Part shown: in pieces, positions 13,840-24,339 of the stretch
How the letters are laid out: the number at the start of each line of letters is the position of its first letter
How positions within the stretch are numbered: the stretch's first letter is position 1
Origin: Pseudocercospora fijiensis CIRAD86
Lineage: Eukaryota; Ascomycota; Dothideomycetes; Mycosphaerellales; Mycosphaerellaceae
Direction: 5' to 3'
Length of the DNA stretch: 64,000 bases
Assembly: GCF_000340215.1 (NCBI RefSeq)
Contig: NW_006921533.1
Location: 6,944,500-7,008,499, forward strand
Notes under the pieces: model-generated
The model's input: only the letters and a program-made list of their open reading frames with translations
The model's database searches: none
What the model was told of the DNA's origin: nothing
Program-made: the position numbers and the translations under genes

Positions 13840-14696
13840 AGCAATCGCGAATATCGTATATTCGATACGGACGGGAGGAAGCAATATATATTTAAGGTCT
13901 TACTACGCTATAATAAGAAGGGCGACGATAGGGAACAAGTAGAAGTCTTTACCTTAGAAGAACACGAATGCTCCCCGGTAACATACTATAACAATCTAAG
14001 GAATTATAGAGTTAACGTTATCTTTAGGCACTATATTAACGCTATTGCTACCGACTAGCAACTTAAGCTAAACTAGCTTCGACGTGCGGAATAGAACTAA
14101 TACTTAAATAAGATTATATATATATAAGCTTTCCGGATTAAGAAACAGTATCTAGACGAACTTATTAGCTCGGAAAAGGACTCATAGTAGAGGATTAGAC
14201 CGCTTTTCGACGTACTAGCTATAATATAGAGCCTCGACGATATATATACTAGTATATTCTATGCCCTATATACCGATTAGCAAGATCGGCATTAGGCTTC
14301 TACGATCTTTCTATACGCGCGGCTAAGCGGCTTTCGACATCTACGTAAGTTGTTTACTCTCGATAGTAGTTATATATCTAGTATATACGGTAGTGTCCTT
14401 TTAATAGTCGCCGGCATCGATGCCGAGAATTAGGTATACATTCTAGAATAGTGCTATATACGGTCGGAGTTAGAGGAAACATAGTCGTAGTTTTTATAGC
14501 ATCTCAAGGATTAGTTAGTACTTATAGACGAATTGTCCGCGACGGAGCACAGATCTCTAGTTAGCGATTAGTAGAAGGGCCTAGTTCCTATAGTAACGAA
14601 GGTATATAGTAGGCGTAAGATACACTACTACTACTATATATAGTACCTTACCGAGAACTTCGATAATAATTTTAGCCCTACTATTGCTAATACGAT
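13840..14696 (+). pseudogene. MULE transposase remnant, N-terminal part
   Basis: The forward frame shows a Mutator-like transposase. There is an N-terminal DNA-binding-like region with a Cys/His pair near 13,965. A DDE-type core follows, with LDSSYI..YGSVLL (about 14,360), an FLQHLKD-like segment (about 14,490), SDQQKGL (about 14,560) and a YLTENF segment (about 14,650) in the order usual for MULE transposases. Stops are TAG/TAA at glutamine positions. The frame runs directly into the left target duplication of the hAT insertion and resumes at 24,368 in phase, so one insertion broke one gene. The element was also inactivated by RIP. Confidence 0.75.
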
Positions 14697-14716
14697 TAGA
14701 CCCCGTAGTAGTTCGG
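14689..14716. repeat. hAT left target duplication and TIR
   Basis: AATACGAT (14,689-14,696) is the target-site duplication. The TIR TAGACCCCGTAGTAGTTCGG follows (14,697-14,716). The next 100 bp are rich in ggtttagttt-like motifs, possible subterminal transposase-binding repeats. Confidence 0.93.
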
Positions 14717-15020
14717 GTTGGTTTAGTTTGGTTTACTAAGCCGAAACTCTAGTTTAGTTTAGGTTAGTTTGCTAAGCAACTATATAAGTAGCTAGTTCGA
14801 ACTATATAATTTATCGGTTTTTAAGAAGTGTACGAATGTATACGTAGCTTTAAGCAAGCCCTTTGTAAGACTTAGCAGTGTAGCCGGCAGCGTGGCCGGC
14901 ATTTTTAGTCCTTAGTACTTATAGAATTTTCGAATCCTACTTAGGCTACGTGGTTATATAAAGGTACTTATATAACCTCAAATCTATAGACAATTAGCTA
15001 AGGGCACTAACTAATTAAAA

Positions 15021-15021
<1 letters not shown>

Positions 15022-15053
<32 letters not shown>
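15022..15053. repeat. (TA)n microsatellite
   Basis: An uninterrupted run of about 16 TA units lies inside the left end of the hAT element. Confidence 0.95.
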
Positions 15054-15056
<3 letters not shown>

Positions 15057-15129
15057 CATTATAGTTTAGTTCGGAAACTGCACTCCTTAGGTATGAATTT
15101 CATCCTTTCGTTTACAGTTTAATTCCCTA

Positions 15130-15610
15130 ACTGCTTAGCAGAATGTCTTTATCTAGATCTAGGTAGAACTTATCGATTTCCCTAGAAGTCCTCCTCTTTA
15201 AGAAGTTTATACACTTTCCTACCGAACTATTCGATAATATTAAGTACTAGGATAGCTCCTCCCTCGGTATCGGCATAGTATATAAAAGAGCTATAAGGCA
15301 GCTCTGTAGAACGTTCTACTAGTTACTCGCTATACTAAGGCCGAATGCTAGTTCGTTCCTTAGAACTCTTAGTTATTTAGGAGATATAAAAGGTAGGGTA
15401 GGTAGTAACTTCGTATTGTATAAGGAGGTAGAGGCTGCTATAGAAGAGGCCTTTAACCTATAGAAGATAGTGAAAGATATAGAGGCAGCTACAGGTCTAG
15501 GTACCTAGTTGAATTTCTAGTAGGTAGAGTATAAGGATATTTAGAGGGAGTATTAGGTAGAGTTGCGAAGGCAGGTATATAATATGCTCTAGAAAATAGG
15601 GATAGTGCCT
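15130..15610 (+). pseudogene. hAT cargo ORF, unrecognised
   Basis: A forward frame of about 160 residues runs from near 15,130 with TAG-only interruptions. It reads as a globular helical protein: a LEVLLFKKF segment, a YKRAIRQLCR segment, then an acidic and glutamine-rich helix. It is the only cargo frame seen on the plus strand. It retains somewhat more CpA and TpG than its neighbours, which might mean later or weaker RIP. The GCCGGC repeats at 15,735-15,795 lie just downstream. I do not recognise the family. Confidence 0.4.
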
Positions 15611-15734
15611 ATAACTATAACTATTAGGCTCTTTAACCTTCCTTATTTTTCCCTGTTTTCTTTTTATAAAAATCTAAACTAATACAAATCAACCGGAATA
15701 TCTATCTTCTTTTAGTTCTTTAAAAAACCTAGCA

Positions 15735-15795
15735 GCGTAGCTAGTAGCGTAGCCGGCAGCGTAGCCGGCAGCGTAGCCGGCAGCGTAGCCGGCCT
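15735..15795. repeat. GCCGGC tandem cluster
   Basis: Five copies of a 12-bp unit, gcgtagccggca, stand in tandem. Similar clusters of two or more occur near 14,880, 16,375, 16,960, 17,190, 17,905, 18,910, 20,315, 21,340, 22,805, 23,370, 24,035 and 24,175, all inside the hAT element. Confidence 0.85.
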
Positions 15796-16018
15796 TTTTA
15801 CTCCTTAGTACTAACGGGATTTTAGGAGACTTCTATTCCGTACGGCCAATAAAGTATACTATACTATATATATATGCTTAGAGAGTATTTAGAGCGCGGT
15901 ATACAGCGCCGTATAACAGCGGCTTATTTCGTATATAGAAAAGCTTATAGATAATACTACGAACATCCTTTCTACTAGAATATCTATCCTACCTAGCACC
16001 GTCTCGAATATAGACATT

Positions 16019-16655
16019 CTAGCCTTTTAGAATCTAATCGAGTGCTTTAAAATCCTTGTCTATAATCGTTATACGCTTCGCGTAGATAGCTATAAGGTTA
16101 ACCGCTAAAATAGTATTAGTATAGTCCGAAAAGAGGTAGAAGAGAAACATATATTCGAAGATACGAACTAGGTAGGCTTCTATAGCCTCTTAAAGGGCGC
16201 CTATCGCGGAGGCTTAGAAGCGAAGGTCCGTTCTATAATCCTAGGCAATTTCGCGAATAAGTCGTTAGAAAGGAGCTTTACGGATTAGGAGCTTAGAACT
16301 CTTCTAATACTGCCGAATCTTACGGAGGGCTACGGCTAAAGAAGGATTAGTAAAAAGATAGTAAGAATGCCGGCTACGCTACCGGCTACGCTGCCGGCTA
16401 TAAATAGGACTTACTTCCTAGGCGCTATCGACGCTTCGTACGATTGCTACTAGTAGTAGAAGCGCTAGTTGTCGTCTTGTATAGAGCCTTGCCCGCCGTT
16501 ATCTTACGCAGAGCCTTACTCGCGACGCCCTTTCTAGCACCGGAGCTAGCGGTAGCAGTAGTAGCCCTCTTACGTTAATGTACTATACTCGTTCTACTAT
16601 TTCCGGTCTTATTACGACCCGTAGAAGCACTAGGTCCCTTCTTACGAGGCGTCGT
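16019..16655 (-). pseudogene. histone H3-like pseudogene A, hAT cargo
   Basis: Reverse-strand exons encode a histone H3. Exon 1 (about 16,655-16,415) gives a basic Lys/Ser/Thr-rich tail of about 80 residues. A 79-bp intron (16,414-16,336; donor GTAAGT, acceptor TTTAG) contains GCCGGC repeats. Exon 2 (from 16,335) restores the H3 landmark GTVALR across the splice, then QYQKSSKLLIRKAPFQRL, REIAQD, DLRFQ and ALQEA, the alphaN-alpha1-alpha2 sequence of H3. A second intron ends at 16,105; its donor has decayed. Exon 3 gives NLIAIYAKRITI, matching the H3 loop-2 segment with His to Tyr, and ends at TAG 16,019. In-frame stops fall at conserved H3 glutamines (RYQ, PFQ, IAQD, RFQ, LQE), as RIP predicts. 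The original start codon is not identifiable. Confidence 0.85.
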
Positions 16656-17219
16656 AACTTAGTTAAGTAGACTCGCTATTATAAAAGTCGTCGAATTGAG
16701 GAAAAAAGTGCGTTACGAAGGTATACGAAGGCGCGCGCGGAGCGAGGGTATTACGGAGGTAGTAGATATAGAGCGTAGAGGTATAGGTATCGATACGAAG
16801 GTTGAATATAGCGGTAGTGTCGCGGTGTCGCTAAGCAATAGAGTAAGCTTCGCGCAAGCCTATATTATAGTAACGTTAGAGCAAGGAAAGAAGGCAGGCA
16901 CGGCTAAAAAAGGTAGGTACGGCTAAAAAAGGCAGGTACGGGAAACTTTGAAATATAGCCGGCATATGTAGCCGGTATAGTAATAGGCGAAAGCCTCCTT
17001 TTAATAAATAGCCGGCGTAATAATAGTATCTTACTATAGTATAGATATTCTTTAGTAATGCCTTTACTAGCTATAGTAATCTTATAAGTAACCTAGGCCT
17101 ATTGCTAGTAAATATAAGAAATATCAGGTAGGCTATACTAAACAAGCTAGTTATAACTCATTTAGTAGGAAAAGGCCTACTACCGTCTCTATATGCCGGC
17201 TACGAGTGCCGGCTATCGC

Positions 17220-17890
17220 TCTAAATTCAACTCCGCCCTATCTCGGAGGCTAAGGTACCGAGCGGAAACCCTATAGCTTATATTTACTCGGTTGTCGCGG
17301 AGCGCTTATAGGTAAGGTATTAGAAAAGAGTATAAAAAGTACGAGAAGAGTATCCTAGGATATAGGTCGTAAGTAAATAAGAGTAGTACGCCTAGTTATT
17401 TATATAGTACGTTACTCTATACGACTAAGAGCCTATATTATCTTATGCTTCGCTTATAAGACCTCGACTCTACTAGTATACTATCGATCTCTTCCTCGGT
17501 CGCTAATACGCTGTCTTAATTCTTCTTCGAGTTACCGGACTTAGTACGTATCTGTAGCTATATAATAGCGCTACGCATTATAAAGAATTTCTCGTTAAAG
17601 TTTCTCTCTCGTAGGCTTGCTATCTGCCTCGTAGTATAGAGGATCAAAGTGCTAATGCTAAAGAATCTCCTTATAGTTAGGATACTAGGGCTCCTTAGGA
17701 CCTTTATATTTTAGGTCTAAATAGAGACGTATTATAAACGTTCTATCGCCCTTTTGCTTACTACCCGCTAGGTCGCGATATACGAAGAAACTAATCTAAA
17801 TGTAGCTCGTCTCTATAATAGCCGGGTGAATATAGAGCGCTAGGTTTCTACTTCGTACCTTAGATTTAGGGACGGCGCGGAGATAAAATT
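17220..17890 (-). pseudogene. degenerate hAT-internal sequence, unrecognised
   Basis: Between the two H3 pseudogenes the reverse strand has short open stretches with TAG interruptions, but no continuous frame I can trust. GCCGGC doublets bound it on both sides (about 17,190 and 17,905), as they do other gene-like units in the element. It may be one more cargo gene with introns. Confidence 0.25.
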
Positions 17891-17978
17891 AGAAATATAG
17901 CCGGTACCTATAGCCGGTAAAAGGATGCGAAAATAGGCCTCCTCCTAGGTTAATCTAACGACTAAATACAATTTCTAA

Positions 17979-18620
17979 CTAATCCGCTATAAACCGACGC
18001 CGAATTTTAGCTAGAAGCTGTATATCTTTATTTTAAAGAGTAACCCGCTTCGTATAGATAGTAAGGAGGTTTAAAAGCTTAAGCTCGGTTACGAGAAATG
18101 CCTCCGTAGCTTCCTAAAGAGTACTAATCGCCTTAGCCGTAAATCGTATACTAGACCGAAAATCTAATATAATTTCTCGGACGAGTCGCTAGAAGGGAGT
18201 CTTAGGGATTAAAAGCTCGGTCCCTCTTTTATTTTAGAAAAGCCGGATCTAGCGAAGGGTAATAGTACCTAGTTTAAAGCGCCGCTTCTTTATCGTCGAG
18301 TCCTGCCTTATTCCCTTTCTTTTAATAGAAAGATAACTTTTCTTCGCGATAGTCTTCGTCCGCCTACTCTTTTTAGCCTTCTCCTATCTACCTATAGCCT
18401 TCTTATTTTTCGGTACTATTTTCCGAGGAACCCCCTTCCTTCGTATATACTACGGAGAGCCTTGCTCTTCCGATATCTCGTTCTCGCTATAGTCTCCCTA
18501 TACTTAGCTTGCTTTACCCTTACCCTTTAGCCTCTAAAGATATTTATCTACGCGTTTAGGCGACGAGGGTATATCGGTAGGACCTAGAAAATTAATAAGC
18601 ATATAATCGTAAGGAGACAT
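17979..18620 (-). pseudogene. histone H3-like pseudogene B, hAT cargo
   Basis: One uninterrupted reverse frame of 214 codons runs from ATG 18,620 to TAG 17,979, with ten internal TAG/TAA and no TGA. The N-terminal part of about 115 residues is long and Lys/Arg/Ser-rich, three times the usual H3 tail. The histone fold follows: GTITLRQIRLFQ, TELLIPKTPFQRLVREI, DFRSSIRF, LQEATEAFLV, TIYTKRVTL and KDIQL, in the order and spacing of H3. It differs from canonical H3 by two extra residues between alphaN and alpha1 and by a diverged loop-2 segment. Loop 1 has canonical length, so a CENP-A assignment is not supported. Stops again sit at conserved glutamines (LFQ, PFQ, LQE). No intron is needed, unlike pseudogene A. 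Confidence 0.9.
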
Positions 18621-19089
18621 TAATGCTTCTTACCTTCTAGAACAAATAGTCTTCTATTAAACCGCCTTAGTAGGTTATCGTTAGATTCGAATAAAGGATA
18701 GTAGCTTAAGGAAGGGGAGGTAGCCGGCTTAGGAAGGCCCGAAGAGCCGAATCCTTAAGGTATGTTTGTCTTTAAGAATATAGGGAAAGGGAAGAAGGAG
18801 AGGAAGAGCGAATAGAGAATTAGAAATAGTCCGTAGGTAAGCGGCGTCGGTTACTATAGCAACTAGTCTGTTTAGGTCCTAGGAATTCGAAACACATTTC
18901 GGACATATACCGGCTATATACGCCGGCTATATTACCTTATACGTAAACGCTTCGTCTCCTTAAAGCTGCTCTAAGCCTATATATATTTCCGCTTCTCGAC
19001 CCGGTATCGCCTTCTACCTCCGCCCTCCTCCTCTTCGTTATCGCTAATTAGGGTTTCGCTTAGACTAAATTTCGCATTCTCTTCGCGCT

Positions 19090-22000
19090 CCTAGGTTTCT
19101 TCGATCTTAAGGTTTTCTAATTCCTCGATTAACTCCTTTAGTATAATCTTTAGTAACCTGCCTTAGCGATTCTAGTAGAGGAGATAGTATCGGAATACTA
19201 TAATAGATTCGAAGGTAGTAGGCGAGTATATTCGATTAAAGCGGCCCTAGTAACGAGCGATACTAAAAGACCTCTTATAGCCTATACCTACGCTCGGGAT
19301 AGCGAGGACGTTCCGAGCGACCGACGCTATCGTTAGAAACTTAGGCTCTAACCGCTGCTATATAGCGAGAATATCGTCTCCGAATTCGTCTAGAAGACCG
19401 GTAAGATCTAGAGATTATTAGCCCTCTTTCCGAGCCTACGGGTTTATACTTACTCGCGCGCCGATAGAGATCGAACTCTTCTTTATTTACTTTAGTAGTT
19501 GCTTCCTCTTCTACCTCTACTTCCTACCTACGAAATAGATATAATGTCGGAGCCTTCTAAACCTTCTTTTTCTTTATAGGAGCTGCATTTAGACTAGTTT
19601 CTTTCCGACGCTCGTAGAACATCTTTTCTAGAATAGTCTAGTAATGCTTCGGCTATACCTCGTCCGCCTTCTATTCCGGCCTCTACTAGTATATATCCTT
19701 TTCTACTAGGTTAAGCAAGCACGCAACGCTATAGATATCCCCGAACGAGTTAAAGGTAGTACTATAATATTTATATAACTTAGTATAGGAGGTGTCTATA
19801 GCTTTCGTTATAGCTACTTTCTAGGGAACGCTCTTCTTAGCTAGCTTAGCTACGGTTTCCTCGAGCTTGTTAAAGAGCTAGTTATAGTATATAAAGACAA
19901 GGTAGATCGTCGGTCCTCGGGTTCTTCTAATCGTAGTAGTAACCTTCGCGTAATGCTTACTAATATCGACGAGATACTCTACTTAGCGCTATTCGGCGGC
20001 GGTAAGGCCGAGCTACTTAATACCCTCGGAACTCTAATAGATCTCGAGAGCGGTACGTAAAGTATATCCCCTCGTAACTATATAGAAAGTCGAATCGAAC
20101 CGGGTCTTAACGTCTTAGGTAAAACGGAGTAGGCGCTAAGGAGGCCGCTTTTACTATCGCTTATTCTATACGATATTCTAGGCATCGGTTTTAGGGCGCT
20201 CGATTAGGTTCTTTTAAATAGCCTCGAATCGGTTATATCTCTATAAGCTCGAGTTCGTATATATTGCTAGACGACGAAGCTAGAGAAAAAGAGTTAGAAC
20301 TATACTAGGTTGCCGGCTATAGGTGCCGGCTACGGACAAAAGTTATACCTTATACAAAACGAGAGCGAGGCTCTCTACCTTATCCCGTCTTATTGCTATA
20401 ATAAGTTTCTCGACTTTCGACTTTGCTTTATCCTTATCTAGGATCTTCTATTAGTCGTCGTTTAATAGTACAATTTTAAGCGTCTTAAAGAGGGCTCGGA
20501 TCGCGATTTAAACTATATAAGCGAGGTAGGGAAACTTCTATAGGGATATAACTAGCAACGACGTCGGCTCCGATTCGTTAGGGCTAGGGCTATTAATAGG
20601 CTCCTCTTTATCGTTATTATCGTACGTATTGTCGTACGTATCCGGAATCGTAGCGAGCTTAATATTCGGAAGATTAAGCTAGATTGTAGACCTTATAATC
20701 TCCTCTACGTACTCGACCCTATCGATACAATTAGTGATTTTAAAGACATATACGAGTAAATTGTATATATAACGCCTTATGTAATATTCGATTATTACTA
20801 GCGTTGTCCGTAGTAATCGAGATTAGTTTCGTTGTTACGCTAACCCTATCTATTGCCGTATAGACAAGCTTCGCTATATCCTTACTAGTATAGGAACCTA
20901 GAATTTCAGGGAATCCGATTATAAGTTCCTAGAGTTTCTAATCCGAATTAATAAAGTATAGTATAATCGAGAGGAAGGAGGCTCTTATAGTCCGGCTTAA
21001 CTAGCTATTAATAGTAATAGCTACTCGGCGAGTATTATAGAGGATCTCCCGAATGTCGTCTAACGCAGCCTCTTTATTCTTTTCGAATATAATACGCTAG
21101 GTTGTCGCGCCGAGAAATAGGGGACGGTAGTTTATAAGATATAGGTATATTTTCTATATAGACTCCCTTTCGTAGAAGTCTTCCGGAAGACCGTTTATAG
21201 CTAGCATTTCGTTTGCTAGTTGCTTAAAGTCTTCGGGGGAGAAATCGGTAGCCTTTAATCCTAGAGCTTCCTTAAGCGTAGCCTATAATAATTAGCTAGA
21301 CCTCTACGGTTGATTTAAGTAGCCGGAATCTATAGCTAGAATCTATAGCCGGCAGCTATAGCTAGTAGCTATAGCCGGCAGCTATAGCCGGCAGCTATAG
21401 CCGGTAGCTGTAGCCGGCAGCTATAGCCGGTAGCTATAGCCGGTATTTTAGAAGACGTACCTCTTTCTAGAACGCTATATCTATATTAACTCTCCTCTCT
21501 CTTTAAGATTCCCGATACTGTTTAGAATAGAGATAGTTCGTAGGCGATAAGTTCCTATCCCCTAGTTTCGGGTATTTCAAGATTAAACCGTAGAAGTTAT
21601 AGACAATTACTAGTTAACCTTTAAGTCGAGAAGTCGTATAACGGTGTAATGCCCCCTCTATAAAGAACTTCTAGAATATGTCCGTTCGCTCCTTACTCCC
21701 CTATCGTATCGAGTACTTCCGGAGTTTATACTCCTTCGAACGTAAGTATAAAGGGAACTATATCTTATAGACCTATTAATTGAACTGCTCTATATACTCG
21801 GGTTTCTAAAGATACGCCTAGCTAGCCTTTTCGAAGATTTCCGGGTTAATACTCGATATTCTTATATCTCCGAACAACCTTCTGCTTAGACTCCGTAAAG
21901 GTAAGGACTAGGTAGTAGTACCCTATAATAAATTCCTACTACTAGGATTCGGAGAGGATAAATCTAGCCCTAATCGTCGTCTAAGACTCGATAGGCTCGA

Positions 22001-22100
22001 AGGTAAGTATACGACCTCCTCTCGACGTTGTCGCAATCTCGCTTGTATACTAGACTGTTTCGACTATCGTCTCGTTATTACCCTTCCTAGTATAGCGCCT
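19090..22100 (-). pseudogene. hAT transposase, RIP-inactivated
   Basis: Reverse-strand frames show a hAT transposase in order. Near 20,960-20,780 is a DSDQKLQELIIGF-like stretch followed by TTDNASNN, the RNase-H core with a catalytic Asp. An intron at about 20,345-20,283 contains GCCGGC repeats. Near 20,115 is DVKTRFDSTF, the hAT DxRTRWNST-type motif, then an alpha-helical region with YNQLFNKLEE and KYYSTT. At the C-terminus (about 19,340-19,130) is the hAT dimerisation domain with VLAIPSVGIGYKRSFSIAR. The N-terminal zinc-finger region (above about 21,500) is too decayed to define. Stops are TAG/TAA. It is the source of the mobility of the 9.66-kb element and is now dead. Confidence 0.85.
21330..21445. 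repeat. GCCGGC 12-bp tandem array
   Basis: About nine units of agctatagccgg stand in tandem on the plus strand, some changed to agctagt. It is the longest cluster of the motif in the element. It falls within the transposase gene region, probably in an intron. Confidence 0.85.
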
Positions 22101-22349
22101 AGTATATATACAATGTCGGTCGGTATGTTTTAAGGTTTCGTACGGTAAGGTAAGGACTTAGGAGTAGTAGATGTATACTAGTAGCTATAGGGAAACACCC
22201 TTTCTTTTATAGCATCGTATCGTTAGGAACAGCTAGGTAGTAAATAGCTAGCTACCTTTTTTTTTGTTTCCTAGCTACCTAACTACTAGATTTTTTTTCC
22301 TAGCTACCCTAGCTAGCCTAACTACTAGAATTTCTTTCCTAGCTACCCT

Positions 22350-23760
22350 AACTACCTAAATTTTGCCTTCTATACGGCGGCTCTCTCCTACTAACGGAAC
22401 CGAGCTACTATACCTAACGAATCTAAGCTCGTTTTTAGTCTCAATCTATCCTCTTTCGGTATAAGATACTCGATAAGCAAATGCTTAGGCCGAGTCTAAC
22501 TACGAAACCTAAGACTAACTAATAGCTCTATTAACTAATCCTAATCCTCGAACTCCTTCCGCTTCTTAGTAAAGACCTTAAAGAGCGCTCGAGCTTCTTC
22601 GGGTGCCTACGGAGTAGTCGAGATAAAGCCGTATCGCTGAAATAGGTAATCCTTCGGAGGCTTATATAGAGATTTAGAGAATTCTAACGCTAACCTATCC
22701 TACTAGTAGCTTAGATTCCGGATACAAGCCCTCTCTGCCTTAGTAAAGATTTTATATAGTAGTAGCACTCTGCCTTCGAGAAATGCTTTCTATTTAACTG
22801 TTAGTATCTGCCGGCTACGAACGCCGGCTATATATGCCGAGTATAGAATAATTACCTATACCTCTTCCTCCTATAGTAACACTTCTACCGTCCCTAGATA
22901 CCTAGCCCCGATCGTATTAATCGTAAGCTACTTTGCCTTTATAGACGCAAAGGCTTCGCTCTAATACTAATAAAGAAACTTCTACTCTATATCGAGGATA
23001 TAAAGACGACTAGTCTCGATTCTAATCCTTACTAGCTTTTCGTAGTAGCTTTAACTATAATTTTCTAGATTAATAGGACTTATACCTTAGCCCTTTACTA
23101 GTATCTTGTTTCTTTAACTATACTCGATCTACTCCTAGCGCTTATCGTCTATAGCGTTAGGCCCTAAGACTATACCTATTACTAGATCGACGTATAGTAT
23201 CTCCTCGCTTTTTTTAGTTCCTTTATTCGTAGTATTAAGCTCTATCGCGGCATCCTAAACTCTAGTATTGTTGTTCTCGGCTATCTAAACATCTCCGTTA
23301 CTATCGGTCGTATCGATAGAGGTAGCGGCTATAGGTCTAAATACTATTAGTTAACGTGTTAAAGAAAAATATGCCGGCTATAGCTGCCGGCTACGGCTGC
23401 CGGCTATAGCTGCTAGCTACGGCCGCTAGCTAGATTGACTTACGCTGCTAGAACTTTACGCTCGAAAACTAGCTGTAATTCTTTCCTCCTTTTAGCCTTC
23501 TCTTAAGTTGTCTTCTTATTCTAACCTTTACTTTTTTCTATAGGCGCTAGCTATCGATAGAATGCCTTATTCCGCGCCTTTCTTCTCTTATCTTTAGCTC
23601 TTTTATCCTTATCTATCTTATCCTTTCTCTCGCGGTCTCGTACGGAATTCTTCTTCGTAGAGTACTCCTCTTTAGTCTTACGCTTTTTAGTTAGACGCTT
23701 AGGCAAAACAAACTCGCGGTCTTTAGTTCTATCTTCTATTTAGCGCGCGGCGCGCTTCTC
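22350..23760 (-). pseudogene. hAT cargo gene, Lys-rich, unrecognised
   Basis: The reverse strand has a first segment (about 23,760-23,430) coding a strongly basic, charged protein with KRLTKKRK and DKDKRAKDKRR runs. A GTAAGT donor and an intron-like stretch with GCCGGC repeats (about 23,425-23,350) follow, then a less charged, globular-looking frame (about 23,330-22,845). A second apparent intron with GCCGGC repeats ends in tactaacag (about 22,800), followed by a further frame to about 22,550. Stops are TAG/TAA. The organisation, with introns carrying the same repeat, matches H3 pseudogene A and the transposase. Function unknown. Confidence 0.45.
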
Positions 23761-23919
23761 TCTTACTATTATAAGGGAAAGGGGCGGGGGCGTAGCGTAT
23801 AGTAGTTATTGTCGGTATAGGTATAGAGGAAGAAGTTGAAAGTGTAAGAATATCGCGAAGCCCTAATTATTGCCGCCTACGTAACGTTATATAGGTAAGC
23901 TTTCGCAACTACGGCAACT

Positions 23920-24225
23920 ACGCCCCGGTAATAGTAACTACGCCCTAGTAACGGCAACTACGCCCTAGCAACGGTAACTACGCCCTAGCAACGGTAATAA
24001 AGCGTAGTAAATACAACCTAGTAACTATTATAGCCGGCAATCGTAGCCGGCAGTCGAATAAGAGTGTCCTTATAGCAAAACTACGCCCTAGTAACGGCAA
24101 CTACGCCCTAGCAACGGCAACTACGCCCTAGCAACGGCAAAAGAGCGTAGTAAATGTAATAGAGTTACTATTATAGCCGGCAATCGTAGCCGGCAGTCGA
24201 ATAAGAGTGTCCTTATAGTAAAACT
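23920..24225. repeat. subterminal tandem repeats of the hAT right end
   Basis: A unit of about 150 bp is present twice. Each copy contains three or four 20-bp copies of aactacgccctagcaacggc followed by a tagccggcaatcgtagccgg doublet. Position just inside the right TIR suggests transposase-binding subterminal repeats. Confidence 0.75.
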
Positions 24226-24339
24226 AATACAGTCTCTAGTTTAAACTAGGAATCTATATAGTTCGAAAAAACTAAACCGGAACTAGGGAGCTAGTTCGCC
24301 GCTAAGAAACCAAACTATATACGTTTAGTAGTTCGGAAA

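Noticed and set aside
16696..16926. 76-codon plus-strand ORF inside the hAT
   Set aside because: Low-complexity and repeat-derived sequence upstream of H3 pseudogene A; no support.
17979..18620. Calling H3 pseudogene B a CENP-A gene
   Set aside because: Loop 1 has the canonical H3 length and the CenH3-typical loop-1 insertion is absent; only 'divergent H3 variant' is supported.
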